Below, piece after piece: positions 1 through 5,676 of a DNA stretch of 8,174 nt. This DNA is from an uncultured Olsenella sp. GTDB taxonomy: Bacteria; Actinomycetota; Coriobacteriia; Coriobacteriales; Atopobiaceae. The DNA is taken from the NCBI GenBank assembly GCA_947253595.1, contig CAMXZR010000073.1, positions 1 to 8,174 of the forward strand, written 5' to 3'. Below the pieces are notes generated by a model that had not been told where the DNA came from, did no database searches, and saw only the letters and a program-made list of their open reading frames with translations. Numbering within the stretch: the stretch's first letter is position 1; every line of letters begins with the position of its first letter. Both the position numbers and the translations under genes were made by a program.

Positions 1-104
1 GGCGCCACTCTTCCAAATAAGCGCAACTCGGTATCATCTGGGTCGTCCGGGTCGGCGGCAGCCCATGCGCTGCCGACGGAACCGTTTTCGAGGGAGTGAT
101 GCGC
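1..104. other. Upstream region of the Nudix gene with a weak hairpin
   Basis: No coding sequence is supported in this left edge. It holds a 6-bp inverted repeat, GGCAGC at 57-62 and GCTGCC at 69-74, with a six-base loop. It has no clean T-tract close behind, so it may be the end of an upstream unit or chance in GC-rich DNA. TATCAT at 32-37 resembles a -10 box but has no good -35 partner (TTCCAA at 11-16 is only 15 bases away). AGGGAG at 91-96 serves the Nudix gene. Confidence 0.3.
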
Positions 105-710
105 ATGTCCATGGAGGAGGCGTCGGGCGACCGCCTCGGCCGCATAAGAGCTCTCCTGGAGCCCGATCCGCGGCTCGACGAGCGCACCTGCTCCGTGAGC
201 CGCGAGTGGGACGGGAGGGTCTTCTCTGTGGAGCTCCTGGACGTGGCCCTGCCCGACGGTAGCCACGGGAGGCGCGAGCTGGTGCGGCATCACGGAGGGG
301 CGGGCGTCGGTGCCCTGCGCGCGGACGGGTGCCTGTGCCTGGTGAGGCAGTATCGGGTCGCCTTGGGGAGGGTCTCGCTCGAGATTCCCGCGGGCAGGCT
401 CGAGCCGGGCGAGGACGGAGCCCGCTGCGCCGCCCGCGAGCTCGGGGAGGAGACGGGCCTCGTCGCCGGGCGGCTCGAGTTCGTCGCCCGCTCGCTGGGG
501 TCCCCCGGCTTCACGGACGAGGCCACCCAGGTCTTCCTGGCGACCGATCTTAGGGCGGGAGGCCCCCATCCCGACGAGGGCGAGTTCGTGGATGTGGCCT
601 GGCTGCCCCTGGACGAGGTCCTCGAGGGGATACGGGCCGGCCTCATCGACGACGGGAAGACCATCGTCGCCGCCCTCGCTGCGGAGCTGAGGCGGCGCGG
701 CACAGCCTGA
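105..710 (+). CDS. Nudix hydrolase, ADP-ribose pyrophosphatase type
   Basis: A 201-residue cytoplasmic Nudix hydrolase, probably cleaving ADP-ribose (or another nucleoside diphosphate sugar) to AMP and a sugar phosphate with Mg2+. The Nudix box GX5EX7REUXEEXGU is complete at residues 97-119 (G-RLEPG-E, then REL-G-EE-T-GL). A proline follows about 15 residues after the box in SPGFTDE (133-139), the signature that separates ADP-ribose pyrophosphatases from other Nudix families. The N-terminal half matches the usual beta-rich dimerisation part. The length is normal for the family (about 180-210). Several in-frame starts exist: GTG 96, ATG 99, ATG 105, ATG 111. ATG 105 is preferred because AGGGAG at 91-96 then lies 8 bases upstream. 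manA follows 36 bases later on the same strand, so the two may be co-transcribed. The family is sure; the exact substrate is inferred. Confidence 0.9.
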   Translation: MSMEEASGDRLGRIRALLEPDPRLDERTCSVSREWDGRVFSVELLDVALPDGSHGRRELVRHHGGAGVGALRADGCLCLVRQYRVALGRVSLEIPAGRLEPGEDGARCAARELGEETGLVAGRLEFVARSLGSPGFTDEATQVFLATDLRAGGPHPDEGEFVDVAWLPLDEVLEGIRAGLIDDGKTIVAALAAELRRRGTA

Positions 711-716
711 TACTAT
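708..716 (+). promoter_or_regulatory. Possible extended -10 promoter for manA
   Basis: TGATACTAT reads as an extended -10 element (TGN plus TACTAT). Its TGA is also the stop codon of the Nudix gene. Transcription would start near 723, about 24 bases before the manA ATG. No convincing -35 hexamer is visible, which is normal for extended -10 promoters. The short gap would equally allow simple read-through from the Nudix gene, so this is a candidate only. Confidence 0.35.
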
Positions 717-746
717 CGAGAAAAAGCCACACAGAGAGGAAGGCCC

Positions 747-1718
747 ATGAGCCAGCCCAAGGATGCAGCCAAGACCCCCGAGCGCGACCTCATCTTTGTC
801 GAGCCCGTCTTCCATGGGAAGATCTGGGGCGGTCGCAGGCTTCAGGAGGAGTTCGGCTACCGGATTCCCGACGGCCCGGTGGGGGAGTGCTGGGCCATAT
901 CGGCCCATCCCGCGGGCGACTGCCGCGTGGCGTCGGGTGCCTTCGCGGGCAGGCATCTCTCCGAGCTCTGGGAGAGCCGCCGCGAGCTCTTCGGTGGTGC
1001 CGTGGGCGACCGCTTCCCCCTCCTGATCAAGATTCTGGACGCCGAGGGAGACCTCTCCATCCAGGTTCATCCCGACGACGCTTACGCCGCCGAGCACGAG
1101 AACGGTTCCCTGGGCAAGTGCGAGTGCTGGTACGTGCTGCGCGCTGAGCCGGGCGCGACCATCGTGGTGGGGCAGAGGGCGAAGAGCCGCGAGGAGTTCG
1201 TGCGCGGGGTCGAGCGGGGCGACTGGGAAGGCCTGCTCAACGAGGTTCCCGTCCATGCCGGCGACTTCTTCCAGATCGAGCCGGGCACCGTGCACGCCAT
1301 AAAGGCGGGGACCATGGTGCTCGAGACCCAGCAGTCGAGCGACGTCACCTACCGCGTGTGGGACTACGACCGCCTGCAGGACGACGGCAGCAGGCGCGAG
1401 CTGCATCTTGCGCAGAGCCTGGACGTAATCGACTACGGCAGCGAGCCCATCGTGTCCGGACGGCTCGAGGCCGAGGAGGTCGATGGCGTGACCGAACTGG
1501 TGAGCTGCGCGCGCTACGTCGTGGAACGAGTCAGGGTGGCAGGCGAGAGGTCCCTTCCTCCCTTCGAGGACTTCGCCTGCGCGAGCGTCGTGGAGGGCGG
1601 TGGAGTAGCGGGAGGCCACGAGGTGGGGAAGGGAGACCACTTCCTCGTTCCGAGCGGATACGGCGAGCTCGCGCTCGAGGGGGAGATGACGCTGATCGTC
1701 TCGTACGTGCCTAGGTAG
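747..1718 (+). CDS. manA: Mannose-6-phosphate isomerase, class I
   Basis: Zinc-dependent cytoplasmic isomerase interconverting mannose 6-phosphate and fructose 6-phosphate. It links mannose uptake to glycolysis and supplies mannose 6-phosphate for GDP-mannose and glycan synthesis. The 323-residue length is that of the short form found in Gram-positive bacteria rather than the longer (about 390) enterobacterial ManA. Visible metal-site motifs are SIQVHPDD (Q106, H108), the Glu in KCECWYVL (E126) and GTVHAI (H183). The conserved active-site stretch QQSSDVTYRVWDYDR covers 195-209, with R203 as the likely catalytic arginine. A cupin-like C-terminal part ends at VSYVPR. AGAGAGGAAGG ends four bases before the ATG and fixes the start. 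The upstream neighbour is the Nudix hydrolase; a tRNA gene follows. No terminator is evident directly after the stop. Confidence 0.95.
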   Translation: MSQPKDAAKTPERDLIFVEPVFHGKIWGGRRLQEEFGYRIPDGPVGECWAISAHPAGDCRVASGAFAGRHLSELWESRRELFGGAVGDRFPLLIKILDAEGDLSIQVHPDDAYAAEHENGSLGKCECWYVLRAEPGATIVVGQRAKSREEFVRGVERGDWEGLLNEVPVHAGDFFQIEPGTVHAIKAGTMVLETQQSSDVTYRVWDYDRLQDDGSRRELHLAQSLDVIDYGSEPIVSGRLEAEEVDGVTELVSCARYVVERVRVAGERSLPPFEDFACASVVEGGGVAGGHEVGKGDHFLVPSGYGELALEGEMTLIVSYVPR

Positions 1719-1753
1719 GGCTGTCCGGCCCGCCGCCTTGCGACGTCCTGCCG

Positions 1754-1775
1754 TGGTACCATGATTGGGCCCAAT
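1754..1775 (+). promoter_or_regulatory. Possible tRNA promoter with adjoining perfect palindrome
   Basis: TGGTACCAT at 1754-1762 reads as an extended -10 (TGN plus TACCAT), placing transcription start about ten bases before the tRNA. It runs into a perfect 12-base palindrome, ATTGGGCCCAAT at 1764-1775, which would overlap the start site. No good -35 box is seen; TTGCGA at 1738-1743 is too close. The palindrome is a plain observation, while the promoter call is tentative. Confidence 0.35.
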
Positions 1776-1779
1776 GCAT

Positions 1780-1856
1780 GCGCCCTTAGCTCAGCTGGAT
1801 AGAGCATCGGTCTTCTAAACCGCGGGTCAGGCGTTCGAATCGCCTAGGGCGCACCA
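1780..1856 (+). tRNA. tRNA-Arg(TCT), reads AGA/AGG
   Basis: A full cloverleaf can be folded by eye. The acceptor stem GCGCCCT (1780-1786) pairs perfectly with AGGGCGC (1846-1852), followed by discriminator A and an encoded CCA (1854-1856). The D stem is GCTC/GAGC (1789-1792, 1802-1805). The anticodon loop CTTCTAA (1812-1818) carries anticodon TCT at 1814-1816. The T arm is AGGCG-TTCGAAT-CGCCT (1829-1845). Identity is tRNA-Arg for AGA and AGG codons, with body and acceptor closely like other bacterial tRNA-Arg(UCU). One oddity is that the outermost anticodon-stem pair (positions 27-43, T1807 with C1823) is a mismatch; the other four pairs are sound. Confidence 0.96.
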
Positions 1857-1866
1857 CGAGCGGTCC

Positions 1867-1914
1867 GTGCGGGCCCGTCCGACCAGGATTCGGGCGGGCC
1901 CGCATCGTTTCTTT
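1867..1914 (+). terminator. Rho-independent terminator after tRNA-Arg
   Basis: The arms GCGGGCCCGTCCG (1869-1881) and CGGGCGGGCCCGC (1891-1903) form a 13-bp stem with one T-G wobble and a nine-base loop. A further T-A pair (1868/1904) extends it. It is followed by TCGTTTCTTT. It lies 12 bases behind the CCA end of the tRNA and insulates it from fruK. Confidence 0.85.
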
Positions 1915-1942
1915 GGGCGTCGTCCTCGACTTCGCCCCCGGC

Positions 1943-2010
1943 TTTCAATTGGGGCACGTTGGACGGTATTTCTCCTCCGAACTCGCCCAATTAAGGCATA
2001 ATGGCCTCAC
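1943..2010 (+). promoter_or_regulatory. fruK promoter region with a split inverted repeat
   Basis: CATAAT at 1997-2002 matches five of six bases of the -10 consensus and would start transcription near 2009. There is no recognisable -35 at 16-18 bases. The nearest candidate, TTGGAC at 1959-1964, is 32 bases away, which suggests an activator-dependent or weak promoter. CAATTGGGG (from 1947) and GCCCAATT (from 1985) form an imperfect inverted repeat bracketing the region and could be an operator. No known fructose-repressor site can be named here. Confidence 0.4.
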
Positions 2011-2037
2011 ATGATCAGTGGCCGAGAGGAGCACACG

Positions 2038-2964
2038 TTGATTTATACCGTCACGCTGAATCCGGCGATCGATTACGTTATGCACCCCCTTACGCTCGAC
2101 ATGGGCTTCACCAACCGCTCTTCGAGCGAGGAGCTCTACTGCGGGGGAAACGGAATCAACGTCTCCACCATGCTCAACGAGCTCAAGGTACCCAACGTCG
2201 CTCTGGGCATCGCTGCGGGCTTCACGGGGGACTACCTGATCAAGGAGCTGCAGAAGGGCGGTATCTCGTCCAACTTCGTCAGGCTCGAGCACGGCTTCAC
2301 CCGCATCAACGTGAAGCTCAAGGGTATCGTCATGACCATCGTCAACGGCATGGGGCCCAAGATCTCTGAGAAGAAGGTCGACGAGCTCCTTGAGCGCATC
2401 GACTACATCGGCTCGGGCGACACGGTCGTCCTCACGGGCTCCATTCCCAAGTCCCTGCCCGAGGACATGTACGACATCATCATGAAGCGCCTCGAGGGTC
2501 GTGGCATCCGCTTCGTCGTTGACGCCCCCGGAACGCTTCTTCTCAAGGCCCTCAACGCCAGGCCCTTCCTCATCAAGCCCAACAACCACGAGGTCGGCCG
2601 CATCTTCGACGCCCGCCCGGAGACCCCGGAGGAGTGCATCCCCTTCGCCAAGGAGCTCCACGACCGCGGCGCGCAGAACGTCATCGTCTCGTGCGGCGGG
2701 CACGGGTCTCTGCTCTTTGATGAGAACTGCGAGGTGCACACGGTTCCCACGGCCAAGATTCGCCTGGTCAACGCCACCGGTGCCGGCGACTCGATGGTGG
2801 CTGGCTTCGTTGCCAAGGTCCAGCAGGGCGCCGACTACGAGACGGCGCTGCGCTTCTCCTCCGCCTGCGGCACGGCCACTGCGGCGAGCAAGGCGATTGC
2901 CAAGCGCGCCACCGTCGACCGCGTCTACGAGCAGCTCAACAAGATCATCGCCGCGCAGGCCTAG
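2038..2964 (+). CDS. fruK: 1-phosphofructokinase
   Basis: PfkB/ribokinase-family cytoplasmic kinase that converts fructose 1-phosphate (the product of PTS fructose uptake) to fructose 1,6-bisphosphate with ATP. The start is taken as TTG 2038: GAGAGGAG at 2024-2031 lies six bases upstream, and the protein then begins MIYTVTLNPAIDY, the usual FruK N-terminus. An in-frame ATG at 2011 would add nine unrelated residues and has no ribosome site. With the TTG start the length is 308, normal for FruK. Motifs seen: PfkB signature 1 region GGNGINVS (36-43), substrate-side TRINVKLKG (88-96), IKPNNHE (179-185), and the ATP/catalytic NATGAGDSMVAGF (245-257) with D251 as catalytic base. LacC-type tagatose-6-phosphate kinase is the main alternative; the N-terminus and ptsI neighbour favour FruK. 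ptsI follows after 82 bases. Confidence 0.93.
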   Translation: MIYTVTLNPAIDYVMHPLTLDMGFTNRSSSEELYCGGNGINVSTMLNELKVPNVALGIAAGFTGDYLIKELQKGGISSNFVRLEHGFTRINVKLKGIVMTIVNGMGPKISEKKVDELLERIDYIGSGDTVVLTGSIPKSLPEDMYDIIMKRLEGRGIRFVVDAPGTLLLKALNARPFLIKPNNHEVGRIFDARPETPEECIPFAKELHDRGAQNVIVSCGGHGSLLFDENCEVHTVPTAKIRLVNATGAGDSMVAGFVAKVQQGADYETALRFSSACGTATAASKAIAKRATVDRVYEQLNKIIAAQA

Positions 2965-2990
2965 GGCGTGCGCCGTTCCATAGAGCTACC

Positions 2991-3020
2991 TTCCTGAACA
3001 CCAGCGCGAAACCACACTAT
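2991..3020 (+). promoter_or_regulatory. Weak candidate promoter between fruK and ptsI
   Basis: TTCCTG (2991-2996) and CACTAT (3015-3020) are 18 bases apart and could act as poor -35 and -10 boxes for ptsI. No terminator separates fruK from ptsI, so read-through from fruK is at least as likely. Confidence 0.2.
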
Positions 3021-3046
3021 TGGGATCGAATCGTTTGGAGGAACCT

Positions 3047-4750
3047 ATGTTCGAAGGCGTCAACGCATCAGACGGCTATGGAATCGGCGTTGCGCAGGTC
3101 GCGGTGGCACCCGACCTCAGCTTCACCCCCAAGGTTCCCGAGGACGCGGGCCAAGAGAAGGCGCGCTACGACGCTGCTCTCGAGAAGTTCGTCGCCCAGA
3201 CCAACGCGCAGATCGAGCGCATGAGGAAGAGCGTCGGCGACGAGGCGGCCCTCATCATGGGTGCCCACATCGAGTTTGCCGAGGATGACGGCATCAAGGA
3301 AATGGTCAACGGCTCCATCGACTCCGGCATGTGCGCAGAGCAGGCCGTGAGCGAGGCCTATGACATGTACTACAACATGTTCTCGAACATGGAGGACGAG
3401 CTCTTCCGCGAGCGTGCGGCGGACGTCGCCGACGTCAAGACCGGCCTTTTGGCCGACCTCCTGGGCAAGGAGGTCGTCGACCTCTCCACCCTGCCCGAGC
3501 ACTCCATCGTCGTCGTCCATGAGCTCACCCCCTCCATGACGGCCGACATCGACAAAGAGAACGTCGCCGGCATCGTGACCGAGACCGGCGGCCGTACCTC
3601 CCATTCCGCCATCATCGCCCGCGCACTCGAGATTCCCGCGGTCCTCTCCGTCGCGGACGCCACCACCAAGATCAAGACGGGCGACATGGTCGTCGTGGAC
3701 GGCAGCAAGGGCAGGGTTGTCGCCAAGCCCACGGCCGCCGAGCTCGAGAAGTACCGCGCGAAGGCCAAGGCATACGCGGACGAGAAGGCCGCGCTCGAAG
3801 CCTACCGCGGCAAGGACACCGTGACCGGCGATGGCGACAAGGTCCTGCTCGTGGCCAACATCGGCAACCCCGAGGACGCCAACAACGCCGCCGAGCACGA
3901 CTGCGAGGGCATCGGCCTCTTCCGCTCGGAGTTCCTCTTCATGGACGCATCCGAGCTGCCCAGCGAGGACGAGCAGTTCGCCGCCTACCAGAAGGTCGCC
4001 CTGCGAATGAAGGACCAGCCGGTCATCATCCGCACCCTGGACGTGGGTGGCGACAAGGAGATTCCCTACCTGAACCTCCAGAAGGAGGAGAACCCCTTCA
4101 TGGGCTTCAGGGCCATCCGCTACTGCCTGAACAACCCTGAGCAGTACAAGGTCCAGCTCCTCGCCCTCCTGCGCGCGTCCGCCTTCGGTGACATCAAGAT
4201 TATGCTGCCGCTGGTCACCTCCCTCGAGGAGATTCGCCAGGCCAAGGCGCTCATCGAGGAGTGCAAGAGGGAGCTTGACGTCCGCGGTGTCTCCTACAAC
4301 AGGGACATCGAGGTCGGTACCATGATCGAGACTCCCGCAGCCTCCCTCATCGCCGATGACCTTGCGGCCGAGTGCGACTTCTTCTCCATCGGCACCAACG
4401 ACCTGATTGGCTACACCATGTGCGCCGACCGCGGCAACGACCGCGTCGCCTACCTCTATGAGGTCTACCAGCCTGCCGTGCTGCGCTCCCTCAAGCGCAT
4501 CATCACCGAGGGCAACAAGGCCGGCATCATGGTGGGCATGTGCGGCGAGGCGGCGGCGGACCCGCTGCTCATCCCCGTGCTCATCTCCTTCGGCCTGGGC
4601 GAGTTCTCCGTGTCCGCCCCGTCGATCCTGCGCACCCGTCGCATCATCAGCGAATGGACCAAGGCGGAGGCCGATGCCCTGACCGAGAAGGTCCTCACCC
4701 TCAAGACCGCGGCCGAGGTCAAGGCGGTCCTGCAGGCGGCTGCCAAGTAG
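3047..4750 (+). CDS. ptsI: PTS Enzyme I (phosphoenolpyruvate-protein phosphotransferase)
   Basis: General PTS component in the cytoplasm. It takes phosphate from phosphoenolpyruvate onto a histidine and passes it to HPr, powering all PTS sugar uptake. The 567-residue length matches the family (about 570-575). The N-terminal HPr-binding and swivel domain contains TETGGRTSHSAIIAR (178-192) with phospho-acceptor H186. The C-terminal PEP-binding barrel shows GIGLFRSEFLFMD (288-300, R293), RTLDVGGDKEIPYL (329-342, R329), MIETPAAS (426-433, E428), FFSIGTNDL (445-453) and MVGMCGEAA (495-503) with the acid/base cysteine C499. The usual NDLTQYT is NDLIGYT here. ATG 3047 is chosen because GGAGG at 3037-3041 lies five bases ahead; the in-frame TTG at 3020 has no such site. 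It follows fruK on the same strand. No ptsH is adjacent, so HPr must be encoded elsewhere. Confidence 0.97.
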   Translation: MFEGVNASDGYGIGVAQVAVAPDLSFTPKVPEDAGQEKARYDAALEKFVAQTNAQIERMRKSVGDEAALIMGAHIEFAEDDGIKEMVNGSIDSGMCAEQAVSEAYDMYYNMFSNMEDELFRERAADVADVKTGLLADLLGKEVVDLSTLPEHSIVVVHELTPSMTADIDKENVAGIVTETGGRTSHSAIIARALEIPAVLSVADATTKIKTGDMVVVDGSKGRVVAKPTAAELEKYRAKAKAYADEKAALEAYRGKDTVTGDGDKVLLVANIGNPEDANNAAEHDCEGIGLFRSEFLFMDASELPSEDEQFAAYQKVALRMKDQPVIIRTLDVGGDKEIPYLNLQKEENPFMGFRAIRYCLNNPEQYKVQLLALLRASAFGDIKIMLPLVTSLEEIRQAKALIEECKRELDVRGVSYNRDIEVGTMIETPAASLIADDLAAECDFFSIGTNDLIGYTMCADRGNDRVAYLYEVYQPAVLRSLKRIITEGNKAGIMVGMCGEAAADPLLIPVLISFGLGEFSVSAPSILRTRRIISEWTKAEADALTEKVLTLKTAAEVKAVLQAAAK

Positions 4751-4770
4751 GCGGAATACCAAGTCCGTGG

Positions 4771-4810
4771 AAGGGGAGGGTGTCCGCAGGGACGCCCTCC
4801 CCTTCTTGTG
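4771..4810 (+). terminator. Terminator of the fruK-ptsI unit
   Basis: AAGGGGAGGGTGTCC (4771-4785) pairs with GGACGCCCTCCCCTT (4790-4804) over 15 bp with one T-G wobble and a GCAG loop, followed by CTTGT. The T-run is short, but the stem is very strong. It lies 20 bases past the ptsI stop and between converging genes, so it may also block transcription of the minus-strand regulator gene. Confidence 0.85.
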
Positions 4811-4838
4811 CGACGTGACCTGCCCCACCGCCGCCTGC

Positions 4839-5564
4839 CTACAGCAGCGTGAAGCGGTTCCTCTCGCTTCGAAGGACACCCTCGTCGCGGAGGCGCGAGA
4901 TCTCGCTCGAGAGCGCGCTCCGGTTGACCGAGAGGTAGTCCGCCAGCTGCTGGCGCGAGAAGGGGATGACGAAGCTGGGGCTGCCCTGGCGCGCCGACTC
5001 GTCAGAGAGGAAGGCGAGCAGCTTGTCCCGCGTGCTCCTCTGCGAGAGGTAGCGGAGCTTGTTGCCCAGCACGAGGTTCTTCGAGGCTATCTGTCCCACC
5101 AAGTTCGAGAGGAGTCGCAGGTGGAAGGGGCAGGCGGCCGAGCAGGTCCGCAGCATGCGCCTGACGTCGAGTCTGAGGAGTCGGGCGTCCCTCACCACCA
5201 CGACCGATACGGGGAGCTTCGCGTCCGCGGAGCAGGCATATGCCTCCCCGAAGGACTCTCCGGGACCAAAGCTGCCCTGGATGTTGCGGTTGCCGAACCA
5301 GTCCTCGCGGATCAGGTGCACTTCGCCGGACTTGACCACCCATACGTGCGTGTCGCGCTCTCCCGCGCGAAGGACGTATTCCCCCTCCTGGAACGAGACC
5401 AGGCGCGCGCCGAGGCAGGGGAGCATGCGGGCTATCTCCAGGGCGTTCATGCCAGAGAAGAGCCCAGCTCTCCGTGCGGCCTCGACCTGCGGAAGAAGCT
5501 CTCTCGGCACGAGCGAGAGATCCGTCGGGCCCGCGCCCTGCCGCTTCTCTCCAGAATTGCGCAT
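4839..5564 (-). CDS. Crp/Fnr-family transcription regulator, probable hcp regulator
   Basis: A 241-residue DNA-binding regulator. A cyclic-nucleotide-binding-like beta barrel spans about residues 35-145 (FQEGEYVLRAGERDTHVWVVKSGEV at the start, GPGESFGEAYA at 100-110). A long dimer helix follows at about 146-172, then a C-terminal Crp-type helix-turn-helix at about 200-232 (PFSRQQLADYL, then VNRSALSSEISRLRDEG). The FGE is present, but the RS/T residues that hold cAMP phosphate are absent (it reads CSADAKLPVS), so cAMP binding is unlikely. There is no N-terminal FNR cysteine cluster; cysteines are at 50, 111, 141 and 145. ATG 5564 is preferred over TTG 5591 because AAGGT at 5571-5575 sits six bases upstream. 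It is divergent from hcp, as are HcpR-type NO-responsive regulators in other anaerobes. That functional link is inference; family membership is firm. Confidence 0.88.
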   Translation of the reverse strand: MRNSGEKRQGAGPTDLSLVPRELLPQVEAARRAGLFSGMNALEIARMLPCLGARLVSFQEGEYVLRAGERDTHVWVVKSGEVHLIREDWFGNRNIQGSFGPGESFGEAYACSADAKLPVSVVVVRDARLLRLDVRRMLRTCSAACPFHLRLLSNLVGQIASKNLVLGNKLRYLSQRSTRDKLLAFLSDESARQGSPSFVIPFSRQQLADYLSVNRSALSSEISRLRDEGVLRSERNRFTLL

Positions 5565-5577
5565 CAACTCACCTTTA

Positions 5578-5593
5578 TGTTGGAAAAACAACA
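5578..5593. promoter_or_regulatory. Predicted Crp/Fnr operator TGTTG-N6-CAACA
   Basis: TGTTGGAAAAACAACA is a perfect 5-bp inverted repeat with a six-base centre, the 16-bp geometry of Crp/Fnr-family sites (compare TGTGA-N6-TCACA). It lies directly upstream of the ribosome site of the minus-strand Crp/Fnr gene and 84 bases before the hcp ATG, so it could serve activation of hcp and autoregulation. The site is seen directly; its use by this regulator is inferred. Confidence 0.6.
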
Positions 5594-5602
5594 GATACGT
5601 TT

Positions 5603-5620
5603 GAATAATAGCAATATTCT
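5603..5620 (+). promoter_or_regulatory. AT-rich hcp promoter core with a second inverted repeat
   Basis: This is among the most AT-rich DNA in the window. GAATAATAGCAATATTC (5603-5619) has GAATA/TATTC arms around seven bases. Two -10 candidates overlap it. TATTCT at 5615-5620 would start at about 5627 and put the operator centre at -41.5. AATAAT at 5604-5609 is a better hexamer but would place the operator near -30. On the minus strand TATTAT (5610-5605) could be the -10 of the regulator gene. Confidence 0.45.
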
Positions 5621-5636
5621 TCTTCTGGCAGGAGGG

Positions 5637-5659
5637 GATCGGCAGAGTATCTGCCGGTC
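5637..5659 (+). promoter_or_regulatory. Hairpin in the hcp 5' leader
   Basis: GATCGGCAGA (5637-5646) and TCTGCCGGTC (5650-5659) pair over 10 bp with one T-G wobble and a GTA loop. It ends five bases before the GGGAGGAG ribosome site of hcp (5665-5672) and has no T-run behind it, so it is not an ordinary terminator. It may stabilise the mRNA 5' end, tune translation, or be a DNA-level operator. Confidence 0.45.
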
Positions 5660-5676
5660 AGGTTGGGAGGAGACAA

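Noticed and set aside
1780..1856. tRNA gene as an integration (attachment) site
   Set aside because: No integrase gene, no direct repeat of the tRNA 3' end and no change in base composition occur in the window.
1945..2739. A 264-codon minus-strand open frame over fruK
   Set aside because: Same kind of antisense shadow; the composition (L, V, D, E, R repeats) matches no family, and fruK on the plus strand is fully supported.
3068..4879. A 603-codon open frame on the minus strand covering ptsI
   Set aside because: It is the antisense shadow of a certain Enzyme I gene in GC-rich DNA with G/C third positions. Its translation is a low-complexity run of G, L, V, D and H with no recognisable domain.
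4839..5564. Calling the regulator CRP or FNR proper
   Set aside because: The cAMP phosphate-binding residues and the N-terminal FNR cysteines are both missing, so only the family level is supported.
5637..5659. Leader hairpin as a terminator or attenuator
   Set aside because: No T-run follows and there is no room for a leader peptide or a visible alternative pairing.
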